Source of the DNA: Casimicrobiaceae bacterium
Lineage (GTDB): Bacteria > Pseudomonadota > Gammaproteobacteria > Burkholderiales > Casimicrobiaceae
Assembly (NCBI GenBank): GCA_025056355.1
Contig: JANWWI010000002.1
Span: forward strand, 120,471 to 184,470
Length of the DNA stretch: 64,000 bases
Direction of reading: 5' to 3'
A program made the translations under genes and the position numbers. This document shows, one piece after another, positions 44,432 to 53,587 of this stretch (within the stretch, counting starts at the first letter, position 1; each line of letters starts with the position of its first letter). A model generated the notes under the pieces. That model did not search any database. It saw only the letters and a list, made by a program, of their open reading frames with translations, and was not told the DNA's origin.

Positions 44432-45691
44432 TCATCGCCCCGTGAGAAAGGCGTAGTCGATCTCAGGCGTCCGCCCCTCGATCAAGTCCGCAAGCGCTTT
44501 GGCCGAACCGGGCCCTTGCGTCCAGCCGAGCGTGCCATGACCGGCATTGACCCAGAGATTCGTGATCCGCGTGCGACCGATCAGCGGCAAATTGGACGGC
44601 GTGGCGGGCCTCAGCCCTGCCCAAAACTGCGCCGCGTTCCAGTCGCATGCTTCCGGAAAATGGTGCCGCGCGCGGCGCACAAGCGCCTCGCAGCGAACGC
44701 GGTTGAGCGTGCGGTCATAGCCGTTGAGCTCGGCCGTACCTGCCACGCGAAGGCGGGAGCCGAGGCGCGTGAAGACCATTTTGACTTCATCGTCGGTAAT
44801 CGAGCTCTGCGGCGCGGCTTCGGGATTGACGATGGGCAGTGTGGCGCTGTAGCCCTTGGCCGGATAGATCAGTGCCTGCACGCCGACGCTGGCGAGCAGA
44901 AACGGGCTGTACGAGCCCATCGCCACAACGACTTCGTCGGCGCCAAGCGTTTCGCGACCCGCCTGCGTCCGCAGATGAACGGCGCGTACTCGGCCATCCT
45001 CAACACGCAGCCCCGTGACCTCCGTGCCGTAGCGGAAGCTCACCCCGAGCCGCGCTGCATGCTCGGCCAGTGCCACGGTGAACTTGTAAGCATCGCCCGT
45101 CTCATCATCGGGCGCATAGATCGCGCCGGCAAGCCTCGGGGCCGTATGCGCGAGCGCCGGCTCGAGGCGTACCGCCTCATCGACTGAGAGCACTTCGCGC
45201 CGCTCGCCGTGACGCTGGAGCAGCTGCGCTGCGCGCGCCGCACGCTCGAAGCTCTTGCGGCTCGTATGAATCATCAAAATCCCCGCCTCGGCGTGGTCGT
45301 AGGCGATGCCCGTTTCGCGCCGCAGCGTTTGCAGCGTGCGGCGCGAGTACGCCGCCAGGCGCAGCGCCAAGAGGGTGTTGCGCTCGTAGCGATGCGGCAA
45401 ACACTCATAGAGAAAACGCAAGCACCAGCGCCATTCGCGCGGATCGGCTTTGAGGCGAAACAGCAGCGGTGCATCTTCCTGTCCGAGCCAGCGGAGCACC
45501 TTCAGTGGCGTGGACGGGCTCGCCCAGGGAGCCGATTGCGACACCGAGATCTGACCGCCATTGGCGAAGCTCGTCTGCAGGGCCGGTCCGGCCTCGCGCT
45601 CGATGACGGTGACCTCATGGCCGTAGCAACGGATGAAGTAGGCCGTGTGGACGCCCAGAATACCGGCGCCCAGGATGACAACGCGCTTCAT
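44432..45691 (-). CDS. dadA: D-amino acid dehydrogenase (DadA)
   Basis: FAD-dependent enzyme that oxidises D-alanine and other D-amino acids to 2-oxo acids and passes electrons to the respiratory chain. The 419-residue protein begins with the dinucleotide motif VVILGAGILGVHTAYFI. It contains TSFANGGQISVSQSAPWASP and the C-terminal RPATPSNLPLIGRTRITNLW and NAGHGTLGWTQGPGSA, all typical of DadA. ATG at 45691. It lies upstream of dacA in the same direction. Confidence 0.95.
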   Translation of the reverse strand: MKRVVILGAGILGVHTAYFIRCYGHEVTVIEREAGPALQTSFANGGQISVSQSAPWASPSTPLKVLRWLGQEDAPLLFRLKADPREWRWCLRFLYECLPHRYERNTLLALRLAAYSRRTLQTLRRETGIAYDHAEAGILMIHTSRKSFERAARAAQLLQRHGERREVLSVDEAVRLEPALAHTAPRLAGAIYAPDDETGDAYKFTVALAEHAARLGVSFRYGTEVTGLRVEDGRVRAVHLRTQAGRETLGADEVVVAMGSYSPFLLASVGVQALIYPAKGYSATLPIVNPEAAPQSSITDDEVKMVFTRLGSRLRVAGTAELNGYDRTLNRVRCEALVRRARHHFPEACDWNAAQFWAGLRPATPSNLPLIGRTRITNLWVNAGHGTLGWTQGPGSAKALADLIEGRTPEIDYAFLTGR

Positions 45692-45790
45692 CGGTCACGC
45701 GCCGAGAGAAAAAGCCCCATGCATCGATGGGCAACCCCAGTGAATTCGGCAGGCGCAATTGTCTCGCCTTCGCCGGGGGCTGTTTTGCCG

Positions 45791-46432
45791 CTATGCCACA
45801 CCTGCATCGCGGCGCGTCCGGAGATGCTGCCTCCAGGCCCAGCCGATGCGAATTGCGAATAGCAACGCAAAAATCGAACCGTAGATCACCGGTTTGGTGA
45901 CATCCGCCCGCACGAGCCAGAGGTAGTGAATCACCCCGAGGACGGCGACCGCATAGACCGCCCGATGCAGCATGCGCCAGCGTGCCGCGCCGAGCACGCG
46001 GATGGCCCGATCCGACGAGGTGGCCGCCAGACACGCCAGTAGAACAAACGCGGTGAAACCGACTGTGACAAACGGTCGCTTGGCGATGTCGCGGAGAATT
46101 TCGCTCCAATCGAGCCCCATGTCGAACACCAGATAGACCACGAAATGGGTGAGCCCGTAGAGAAAGGTCAGCCGCCCGAAACTGCGGCGGTAGCGGTGCA
46201 GCCACGTCCAGCCGGTAAGCCGTCTAACCGGCGTGACCGAGAGGGTGAGCGCAAGCATGATGAGCGTCCACTCCCCGGTCGCACGGATCAGATACTCAAG
46301 CGGATTGACCCCCAGCCAGCCGAGCGGCACGCCGGCGATCAGGCGCGCAAGCGGCGCAATGGCAAGCGCAACGACCACCCAGCGCGAGCTGGCTGAAGTA
46401 AGCCACCTCGGCCCGGCAGGCGCCTCAAGCAT
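45791..46432 (-). CDS. msrQ: Heme-binding membrane subunit MsrQ
   Basis: Inner-membrane heme b protein that donates electrons to MsrP for repair of oxidised methionine in periplasmic proteins. The 213-residue product has five to six membrane spans. Conserved regions are GEWTLIMLALTLSVTPVRRL, RRSFGRLTFLYGLTHFVVYL and RMLHRAVYAVAVLGVIHYLW (heme histidines). It usually follows msrP directly; here 582 bases separate the msrP stop from this start, with a possible small gene in between. ATG at 46432. Confidence 0.94.
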   Translation of the reverse strand: MLEAPAGPRWLTSASSRWVVVALAIAPLARLIAGVPLGWLGVNPLEYLIRATGEWTLIMLALTLSVTPVRRLTGWTWLHRYRRSFGRLTFLYGLTHFVVYLVFDMGLDWSEILRDIAKRPFVTVGFTAFVLLACLAATSSDRAIRVLGAARWRMLHRAVYAVAVLGVIHYLWLVRADVTKPVIYGSIFALLFAIRIGWAWRQHLRTRRDAGVA

Positions 46433-47014
46433 CGCGCGTCCCTGTCAACCGAAGAGCCACCGCTGCAGGGTGCAAGCGGGCAAGCGCGCAAAAAAACCCG
46501 CAAACCCAATCCCACTGAAATCGAGCCCGAGCATGCTGTCGCGATACGCCTTGACCTGCTGGTGGAGAATCGCCCAGCCTGCACAAGGGCACGCGTACCC
46601 ACATGCTGGGGCTAAACCGATGCTGCAAGCCGAAGTGGTCGAAAAGCCGTGGCCCGACCCCGCGGGCATGAACCGCGCAACCGATGCAGCCACCATTAGG
46701 AACCCCATCTAGAGCGTGTCCCAACGGCAATCGAGGCTACTGCCCTCGCGCGCAATCAGCAAACAGGTGCCCAGGAGGGCCTCCGGCCACCCTGTGGTGC
46801 GAGCGAGGTAGACCAACCCCAAGTCGGAAACGGGTGAGGGTATTTATGGGGCAGCTCCCCGAACGATGAGGCCGCCATGATGCCTCGACGGCACCCGTTG
46901 CTGAGCTTGCCTGCGCCGAGAGGCGCTACGTTCTTGCCAATCATGGTCGTCCGACGCCCAGAGCAGGCCGTGCGGTTTGCCTACGCGTGTTGCGCGCGCC
47001 ACCTGCACCAGAGA
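46433..47014. other. 582-base gap between msrP and msrQ
   Basis: Larger than expected for a two-gene operon. It holds one possible small gene (46445-46708, minus) and otherwise only short overlapping open frames on both strands, none recognisable. A CCCTCACCC-like segment on the minus strand (around 46838-46848) recalls the repeat arms seen in fmt, so repeat-element debris is possible. Confidence 0.5.
46445..46708 (-). CDS. Possible small hypothetical protein between msrP and msrQ
   Basis: An 87-codon frame from an ATG, ending 12 bases before the msrQ ATG and reading in the same direction. It has five cysteines, clustered at ACGYACPCAG, a hydrophobic N-terminus (GFLMVAASVARFM) and a C-terminus LPACTLQRWLFG. 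I do not recognise it, there is no clear ribosome site, and another frame overlaps it. It could be a real operon member or chance. Confidence 0.3.
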   Translation of the reverse strand: MGFLMVAASVARFMPAGSGHGFSTTSACSIGLAPACGYACPCAGWAILHQQVKAYRDSMLGLDFSGIGFAGFFARLPACTLQRWLFG

Positions 47015-47986
47015 TCAGAAAAACTTGCGCAAGTCCATCCCGGCGTAGAGATGCGCCACCTGCTCGGCGTAACCATTGAACAGTAGGGTCTTGCGGCGCG
47101 AAAACTCCCCGATCCGCCGTTCGGTCCGCTGCGACCAGCGTGGATGGTCCACCTCCGGGTTGACATTCGCGTAGAAGCCGTATTCCCCCGGCGCGGCCTT
47201 GTGCCAGGCGGTCATCGGTTGCTTTTCCACGAAGCGGATCTTGACGATCGACTTGCCGCTTTTGAAGCCATACTTCCAGGGCACCACGATGCGCACTGGT
47301 GCACCGTTTTGCGGGGCAAGCATCTCGCCGTAGGCCCCGAGGGTCAGCAGGGTCAGCGGATGCATGGCCTCATCCATCCGCAAGCCTTCGACATAGGGCC
47401 AGTCGATCGTTCGGTACTTGAGTCCGGGCATGACCTGCGGATCGGCAAGAGTGACGAACTCCACAAACTTCGCATTACCGCGCGGCTCGACCCGCTTGAT
47501 GAGCTCGGAGAGCGGAAAACCGACCCAGGGAATCACCATCGACCAGCCCTCCACACAGCGCAGTCGATAGACACGCTCCTCGAGCGGCGCAAGGCGATAA
47601 AGGGCATCCACATCGATCGTCTGTGGCTTGTTGACTTCGCCTTCGACCGTCACCGTCCACGGCCGCAGGCGCATCGCCCCCGCGAGCCGAGGCGGATCGG
47701 TCTTCTCCATCCCGAATTCGTAGAAGTTGCAGTAGTTCTTGAACTCTTCAGGCTTGTTGAGCTTTTCATCCGCACCGAGCCGATAGTTCGGATTCGGCGT
47801 CACGCCGGCGAGACGCGAACCCTGGGCTCTAGCCGCGCGCGCGCCCAGTGCATGCGGCAAGGCTCCGAAAAGTCCGAGACCTGCGAGTTGAGCCAGCCAG
47901 CGCCTTCGACCCTCGAGTTCAAAGAGGCCGCGCGGTGTAATCTCAGAAGGCTTCACCGCTGAACCATCAGACCACCGAATCCTCAT
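47015..47986 (-). CDS. msrP: Protein-methionine-sulfoxide reductase catalytic subunit MsrP
   Basis: Periplasmic molybdopterin enzyme that reduces methionine sulfoxide in proteins. The 323-residue product has a twin-arginine signal ([17 protein letters not shown] then ARAQG), [15 protein letters not shown], the molybdenum-ligand cysteine in [18 protein letters not shown], and [16 protein letters not shown]. The start at 47986 is chosen; the frame is open 21 codons further without support. The redox partner MsrQ is encoded downstream after an unusual gap. Confidence 0.95.
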   Translation of the reverse strand: MRIRWSDGSAVKPSEITPRGLFELEGRRRWLAQLAGLGLFGALPHALGARAARAQGSRLAGVTPNPNYRLGADEKLNKPEEFKNYCNFYEFGMEKTDPPRLAGAMRLRPWTVTVEGEVNKPQTIDVDALYRLAPLEERVYRLRCVEGWSMVIPWVGFPLSELIKRVEPRGNAKFVEFVTLADPQVMPGLKYRTIDWPYVEGLRMDEAMHPLTLLTLGAYGEMLAPQNGAPVRIVVPWKYGFKSGKSIVKIRFVEKQPMTAWHKAAPGEYGFYANVNPEVDHPRWSQRTERRIGEFSRRKTLLFNGYAEQVAHLYAGMDLRKFF

Positions 47987-48168
47987 GTCCTTGTCTCCCG
48001 CGAGCGTGAGCAAAACCGGAGGTGCACACACGATGAGCCGTGCGCGCACGCCGACCGAAGGCTGCTTATTTTCTGCTCGCGTCGAACCCTGCGCTCGATG
48101 GGTTTGGGCTTATCGTGAACAATTCGAGCGCGTGTCCGCCGTCCGGTCGATAAGGGCCAATTTGAAGC

Positions 48169-50274
48169 ATGTCTGCAACTTCGCCTGAGCCGCCCGCCTC
48201 GGTCGATCTGTCTACCTGGCTCGTTGAACTCGATCCGGGCGAAGCCTCGCGTGTGCTCGCCTTGATGCCGGCGCCCGTGGCCTGCTTTTCCTGGCCGGAG
48301 GGCGTGTGCCTCTACTGCAATGCGGCCTACGCCGCTCTCATCGGTGACCAGGTCAACGATCTGCTCGGTCGGACCTTCGCCGAGTTGTGGGGGCACCACG
48401 CCGCCGCCTCGATCCGTACCACCTTCGAGCGTGCGATCGAACTTGGCACGCCTGTCCGCTACCCTGCGGCAGAGGAACGCGACGAGGTGCAACGACCGCA
48501 TCCCGGCGCGCAAATCGTGGCAAACCGCCGATACGGGGATCGCCTCTACGTGTTGCCGGCAATGCCAGAGCGCGATGAGCCCTTGCGGGAACCGTTGCGA
48601 AGCCGAGTGCGACGCTTGCTGGAATTCTTCGACTCGAGTACCGCGGCGCTTGCGATCATTCGCAGTGGTCATCTCGTCGATGCGAACCCACGCTTTGCCG
48701 AATGGGTCGGCTACAGCCCGTCGGAGCTTCACGGCGCGCCGATTGATCGGCTCCTCGTGACCAGCGATCCGACCGATGCCATCACCACCGGCATTCGCTT
48801 CCTTCGTCACCGCGACGGGCGTCATCTGCAAGTCGAGATCGTCGCGCATGACATGAGCTTCGATGACCAACCTGAACAGTTACTGCTCGTCGCAAGCATC
48901 GAAGACCAACCTCGCTCGGCAGAACAGTTACGCCACCTCGCACTCCACGATCCGCTGACCGGTCTGCCCAACCGCGCCCATCTTGCGCAATACATGCGCG
49001 CATCGATCGCTGCCGCAGAAGCTCACGGTCACCGCTTTGCGGTGGTTTTTCTCGATATCGACCGCTTCAAGCGCGTCAACGATTCGTTGGGTCATGCCGT
49101 GGGCGACGAGCTGCTGCTCGAATATGCACGCCGCCTGCGCGATTTTTGCGCTCAGTACGCTCGGCAATCGCTGCAACTCTGGGTCGCGCGAGTCGGGGGC
49201 GATGAGTTCGTGCTGTTTATTCCGCTGCCCGATCACCAGACCGAGGAGCGCCTTGCCTCGATGGTTGAAGAGCTGCGTGCGCTGATCACTCAGCCCATGC
49301 GTCTCGGCGATCGAGAGGTCTCCGCGAGCGCCTCGATCGGTGTGGCAATCTATCCGGAGCACGGCGACACCGAACAGGAGCTGCTCAAGAACTCCGATAT
49401 GGCGATGTATGCCGCAAAGTCGGCCGGTCGCGACACGGTGCGGACGTTTGCCCCGGCGCTTGCGAAGGCTGCACTCCAGGCGCTCGATCGCGAAAGCGAA
49501 CTGCGCATGGCTCTTGACCGGCGCGAGTTGGCGCTTTACTTTCAGCCCGTCTTGAGCGAGTCGGGCCGACTGGTTTCGGCCGAGGCGCTGCTGCGCTGGA
49601 AACACCCGCGAGAGGGGCTGCTCGGCGCGGGCGCGTTCATCGAGCTTGCAGAGAGCTCGCGCGCGATCGCACACATCGGTTATTGGGTGCTCGAGGAGGC
49701 GCTGCGCCAAGCCAAGCTCTGGACAGCGGTTGGTTGGCTGAGCGCTCGCGTGGCCGTGAATCTCTCCGGCATCGAGTTCCGTAACCCGCAATTTATCCCG
49801 ACGCTCGAAGACTTGCTGCGCAAATTTGGCTTGTCCGGACGCGCGCTCGAAGTCGAGCTGACCGAACGCATCGTGATGAGTGACGAACTCGGGGTCTACA
49901 CGACCCTTGAAGTGCTCAAGAGCCTCGGGGTCACGATTGCGATTGACGATTTCGGTACCGGTTTCTCCTCGTTCGCGCGCCTCCGTGAGCTGCCCGTCGA
50001 TCGCATCAAGATCGCGGCCGAATTCGTCCAGGATTTGCACGAATCAACCGCCTGTCGCGCCATCGTGCACTCGATTGCCGAACTAGCCCGAGGTCTTGGC
50101 CTCTCGCTGGTCGCCGAAGGCGTGGAACACGCCGCGCAACTCGAGGTGCTTCAGCTGCTTGGCTGCCGCGAGGTGCAGGGGTTTTTCTTCAGTCCCCCGA
50201 TGTCTTCGGCGGAATTCGGGCGCTGGTTGCGCACCAACCCGATGCGCTGGAAGCCGCTTGCGCAGCCGGCGTAA
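48169..50274 (+). CDS. PAS-PAS-GGDEF-EAL protein (cyclic-di-GMP turnover)
   Basis: A 701-residue signalling protein. Two PAS-like sensor domains (about residues 28-125 and 150-250) precede a GGDEF domain with an intact signature at residues 343-347 (VGGDEFVLF). The EAL domain has EALLRW (Glu472) and AIDDFGTGFSSFARL, plus ELTERIVM with the catalytic/metal residues. Both active sites look intact, so it could both make and degrade cyclic-di-GMP. There is no membrane segment, so it is cytosolic. It is divergent from msrP across 182 bases and convergent with aapP; no partner gene is obvious. Confidence 0.93.
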   Translation: MSATSPEPPASVDLSTWLVELDPGEASRVLALMPAPVACFSWPEGVCLYCNAAYAALIGDQVNDLLGRTFAELWGHHAAASIRTTFERAIELGTPVRYPAAEERDEVQRPHPGAQIVANRRYGDRLYVLPAMPERDEPLREPLRSRVRRLLEFFDSSTAALAIIRSGHLVDANPRFAEWVGYSPSELHGAPIDRLLVTSDPTDAITTGIRFLRHRDGRHLQVEIVAHDMSFDDQPEQLLLVASIEDQPRSAEQLRHLALHDPLTGLPNRAHLAQYMRASIAAAEAHGHRFAVVFLDIDRFKRVNDSLGHAVGDELLLEYARRLRDFCAQYARQSLQLWVARVGGDEFVLFIPLPDHQTEERLASMVEELRALITQPMRLGDREVSASASIGVAIYPEHGDTEQELLKNSDMAMYAAKSAGRDTVRTFAPALAKAALQALDRESELRMALDRRELALYFQPVLSESGRLVSAEALLRWKHPREGLLGAGAFIELAESSRAIAHIGYWVLEEALRQAKLWTAVGWLSARVAVNLSGIEFRNPQFIPTLEDLLRKFGLSGRALEVELTERIVMSDELGVYTTLEVLKSLGVTIAIDDFGTGFSSFARLRELPVDRIKIAAEFVQDLHESTACRAIVHSIAELARGLGLSLVAEGVEHAAQLEVLQLLGCREVQGFFFSPPMSSAEFGRWLRTNPMRWKPLAQPA

Positions 50275-50287
50275 ACCGGCTTCGGCC

Positions 50288-51037
50288 TCAGTGCCCGAGG
50301 ATCTTCGATAAAAAGTCTCGCGCGCGATCCGTCTGCGGTTCCTTGAAGAACCGCTCCGGCGTGTTTTCCTCAACAATCTGCCCCTGATCCATGAAGATCA
50401 CACGATCCGCCACCGCCCGCGCAAAGCCCATCTCGTGGGTAACGCACAGCATCGTGATGCCCTGCCCGGCCAGTTCGATCATCACATCGAGCACTTCCTT
50501 GATCATCTCGGGATCGAGCGCCGAGGTCGGCTCATCGAAAAGCATGATCTTCGGTGTCAGGCAAAGCGCACGAGCGATCGCCACGCGTTGCTGCTGTCCG
50601 CCGGAGAGCTGAAGCGGATACTTGTGCGCCTGCTCGGCGATGCGCACGCGCTCGAGCTGCGCCATGGCCCGCGCCTCGGCCTCTTTGCGCGGCAGCTTGC
50701 CGACATACATCGGCGCCAGGATGAGGTTCTCAAGCACGGTCAAGTGCGGAAACAGATTGAACTGTTGAAACACCATGCCCACCTGCTTGCGCACCCGGTC
50801 GATCGCCTTGACATCGTCGGTCAGCTCCGTGCCATCGACCACGATGCGCCCTTCTTGATGTTCCTCGAGGCGATTGATGCAACGAATGAGCGTCGATTTG
50901 CCCGAACCCGAAGGGCCGCAGATCACGATCCGCTCGCCGCGCGCGACCGACAAGTCGATGTCCCGCAAGACATGGAAGTGGTTCCCATACCACTTGTTGA
51001 CGCGTTCGAAGCGAATGATGGGTTCGTTCTCGGCCAC
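50288..51037 (-). CDS. aapP: Polar amino acid ABC transporter ATP-binding protein
   Basis: ATPase of the Aap general L-amino acid importer. The 249-residue protein has Walker [10 protein letters not shown], the Q-loop in [17 protein letters not shown], signature [15 protein letters not shown], Walker [13 protein letters not shown] and the H-loop CVTHEMGFA. The GTG at 51037, 11 bases after the aapM stop with GGGG upstream, is preferred to a longer frame that overlaps aapM. Last gene of aapJQMP. Confidence 0.94.
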   Translation of the reverse strand: MAENEPIIRFERVNKWYGNHFHVLRDIDLSVARGERIVICGPSGSGKSTLIRCINRLEEHQEGRIVVDGTELTDDVKAIDRVRKQVGMVFQQFNLFPHLTVLENLILAPMYVGKLPRKEAEARAMAQLERVRIAEQAHKYPLQLSGGQQQRVAIARALCLTPKIMLFDEPTSALDPEMIKEVLDVMIELAGQGITMLCVTHEMGFARAVADRVIFMDQGQIVEENTPERFFKEPQTDRARDFLSKILGH

Positions 51038-51048
51038 GGCGACCCCAC

Positions 51049-52173
51049 TTAGTGTTGTTTGGACCGGCCAACCTGCTTTTCGATCCACAGGCTATAGCGG
51101 CTCATGGCAAAGCAGAACACGAAATAAATGGCCGTGATGAAAAGATAGCCTTCGAGTTTGTAAGGTCGCCAATCCGCGTCGGAATTCAGCGCGAGCCCGA
51201 GCGTTCCCGTCAACTCATAAAGCGAAACAATCGCCACGAGCGAGGTGTCCTTGAAGATCGAAATGAAGTTGTTCATGATGCCCGGCACGACCGTGGCAAG
51301 CGCCTGCGGCAGGATGATCAGACGCTGCGTCTGCCAGTAGGACAGTCCCAGCGACTGCGCGGCTTCGGTCTGCCCTTTGGGTAGGGCTTGCAGGCCGCCG
51401 CGCACGACTTCGGCCATGTACGCCGCGGCAAAGAGCGTGATCCCGACGATCACGCGCAGGAGCGTATCCACCGTCACCCCCTGCGGCATGAACAGCGGAA
51501 AGAGAAACGAGGCCATGAACAGCACGCTGATCAGCGGTACGCCGCGGATCAGTTCGACGTAGAGCGTGCAGATCGTGCGAATGGCCGGCAGATGCGAACG
51601 ACGCCCGAGTGCCACCACAATCGAAAGCGGAAAGGCGAGCATGATCGAAAAGGTCGCCAGCATGATCGTCAGGGGCAAGCCACCCCAGCGGTCGGTGGTG
51701 ACCTTGGTCAGGCCGAACACGTCCAGCCAGCCAAACAGGCTGCCATACATGAGGACAAAAAACACGGCAATCGTGATGGCCCAGGCCAGCACGAGCCAGC
51801 GACTCCAGAACCAGCGAATGCAGCTGACCACGAGCATCGCCATCATGAGCACTGTTGCCACCAACGGCCGCCACTGCTCCTCGTACGGATAGCGGCCGAA
51901 GATGATGAGCCGATGCTTCTCCTTGATCACCCCCCAGCAGGCGCCCACGCCTTCGCCGCGGCACTCATCGGGGTTTGTCGTCCAGGTGGCCGACACAATC
52001 GCCCAATCGATGAGCTTTGGCAGGTAGAGGGCCAACAACACGACGATCGCAAGCGTCGTGAGCGAATTGGGCCAACTGCCGAAGAGATTCGCCTTGATCC
52101 ACGGCACGAGGCCCTCCGTGCGCACCGGCGCAGGGCGTGCGGGTTTGAACTGAAAGGCCACCGGTTCGCTCAC
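51049..52173 (-). CDS. aapM: General L-amino acid ABC transporter permease AapM
   Basis: One of two inner-membrane permeases of Aap. The 374-residue protein has about eight membrane spans and the transporter-coupling loop [19 protein letters not shown]. Family markers are [17 protein letters not shown] and [19 protein letters not shown]. The start is a GTG at 52173 with GGGGGA upstream; the open extension to 52221 adds non-conserved residues. The extra N-terminal spans before the permease core are normal for Aap. Confidence 0.94.
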   Translation of the reverse strand: MSEPVAFQFKPARPAPVRTEGLVPWIKANLFGSWPNSLTTLAIVVLLALYLPKLIDWAIVSATWTTNPDECRGEGVGACWGVIKEKHRLIIFGRYPYEEQWRPLVATVLMMAMLVVSCIRWFWSRWLVLAWAITIAVFFVLMYGSLFGWLDVFGLTKVTTDRWGGLPLTIMLATFSIMLAFPLSIVVALGRRSHLPAIRTICTLYVELIRGVPLISVLFMASFLFPLFMPQGVTVDTLLRVIVGITLFAAAYMAEVVRGGLQALPKGQTEAAQSLGLSYWQTQRLIILPQALATVVPGIMNNFISIFKDTSLVAIVSLYELTGTLGLALNSDADWRPYKLEGYLFITAIYFVFCFAMSRYSLWIEKQVGRSKQH

Positions 52174-52245
52174 AGGATCCCCCACGGCCAAAGACGGTGG
52201 CCAGCAAGCCAGGCTGCGCACGCATAGGGCAGATCGCCAAGCATT

Positions 52246-53427
52246 TCAGCGCTCCTTGATCGCCGCGCGAGCGTTGTACCAGTTCATGAACACGGAGGTG
52301 GTCAACGATGTGGTCAGATACACCGCCATGATGATGGCGATGCATTCGACGGCGCGGCCGGTTTGGTTGAGCGCCGTGTTGGCAATCGAGACGACATCGG
52401 GATAGCCGATCGCCACGGAAAGCGAGGAATTCTTGGTCAGGTTCAGGTACTGATTCGTCATGGGCGGAATGATGACGCGCAGCGCCTGTGGCAGAAGCAC
52501 AAGCCGCATTTCTTGGCTCCGCGAAAGCCCAAGCGAACGTGCCGCCTCCGACTGACCGTGCGGAACCGAAGCGATTCCGGCACGCACCACTTCGGCGATG
52601 AACGCGGCTGTGTAGAGCACGAGGCCCATCAGCACGGCGAGAAACTCAGGTGTGAGCGCGGCCCCGCCCTCGACCGCGAATTCGCCTTTGACCGGAACGC
52701 GCCATTCGTTGGGCATGCCGCCAAGCAGCCAGCCCAGGACGCCGCCGCCTATGACCAAAAGCGCGGCGAGGCCGAAGCGGTTGCGTTCGATGCCGGTAGC
52801 CTCGAACTCGCGTCGCATGCGGTGCCAATACCACCACGCGCCTGCAATCCCGGCCAGAAGCCCGACAAACATCCAGAGATGCCCTGCCGTCCAGACCGGC
52901 GCTGGAAAACTCAAGCCGCCCTTGGAGAGAAAGACGTTCCCGAACTGCCACGGCGCCGTGCTATCGGGCAGGATTTCGGTGGCGAGCAAATACCACATGA
53001 GCAGCTGCACAAGCACCGGCACGTTGCGGAAAAACTCAACATAGGCGTAGCAAAAGCCTCGGACGAGCGCGTTGCGCGAAAAGCGCCCGATCCCGAGCAG
53101 CGTACCGAGGATCGTTGCCAGCACGATCCCGATCACTGCCACGCGTAGCGTGTTACCGACTCCGACCAAAAAAGCCTTGAAATAACTCTGCCCCGGCTCG
53201 TATCCAAAGAGCGGCTCACCGATGTCGAAACCGGCCGGCTGTTGCAAAAAGTCAAAGCCGCTTTGGATGCCGCGGGCCTGCATGTTGGTGGCGGTGTTGG
53301 AGACGAGCCACCAACCGATCAAGATGACCAGTGCGAGCGCAAGCAGCTGATAGAGCACGCCGCGGACGGCCTGGCTACGCCAGGACCAGCGGCTCCGCCC
53401 GGGCGCGGGTCGACTCGAAGGTGTCAT
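52246..53427 (-). CDS. aapQ: General L-amino acid ABC transporter permease AapQ
   Basis: Second Aap permease, 393 residues. It has several membrane spans, YVEFFRNVPVLVQLLMWYLL and the coupling loop GQSEAARSLGLSRSQEMRL. The middle has an enlarged periplasmic/membrane section (about residues 150-260), as in other AapQ. ATG at 53427. A 160-base gap with a 12-base-pair hairpin separates it from aapJ; aapM follows after 72 bases. Confidence 0.94.
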   Translation of the reverse strand: MTPSSRPAPGRSRWSWRSQAVRGVLYQLLALALVILIGWWLVSNTATNMQARGIQSGFDFLQQPAGFDIGEPLFGYEPGQSYFKAFLVGVGNTLRVAVIGIVLATILGTLLGIGRFSRNALVRGFCYAYVEFFRNVPVLVQLLMWYLLATEILPDSTAPWQFGNVFLSKGGLSFPAPVWTAGHLWMFVGLLAGIAGAWWYWHRMRREFEATGIERNRFGLAALLVIGGGVLGWLLGGMPNEWRVPVKGEFAVEGGAALTPEFLAVLMGLVLYTAAFIAEVVRAGIASVPHGQSEAARSLGLSRSQEMRLVLLPQALRVIIPPMTNQYLNLTKNSSLSVAIGYPDVVSIANTALNQTGRAVECIAIIMAVYLTTSLTTSVFMNWYNARAAIKER

Positions 53428-53458
53428 CGGACTGCCTGCCGGTTACCCCGCATTGCGT

Positions 53459-53519
53459 CGCTCGTGCCGCGCAGGCGCCGCCGCAACCATGAGGCTGGCC
53501 AACGCGAGCGGCACGAGCG
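53459..53519 (-). other. Hairpin between aapJ and aapQ
   Basis: Perfect 12-base inverted repeat: 53459-53470 pairs with 53508-53519 (CGCTCGTGCCGC / GCGGCACGAGCG) around a 37-base loop. No T-run follows. In binding-protein operons such structures often stabilise the upstream mRNA so that the binding protein is made in excess; that role is inferred here. Confidence 0.6.
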
Positions 53520-53587
53520 GGCACGCTAAGGTCGCGACCGTCCTGAAGAAAATACGCGTGTGATCCGAACCGCCTAATGCCCGCGAA

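Noticed and set aside
46425..46730. A 101-codon minus-strand frame overlapping the possible small gene between msrP and msrQ
   Set aside because: Less protein-like (Arg/His/Pro-rich) and overlapping the msrQ start; at most one of the two frames can be real.
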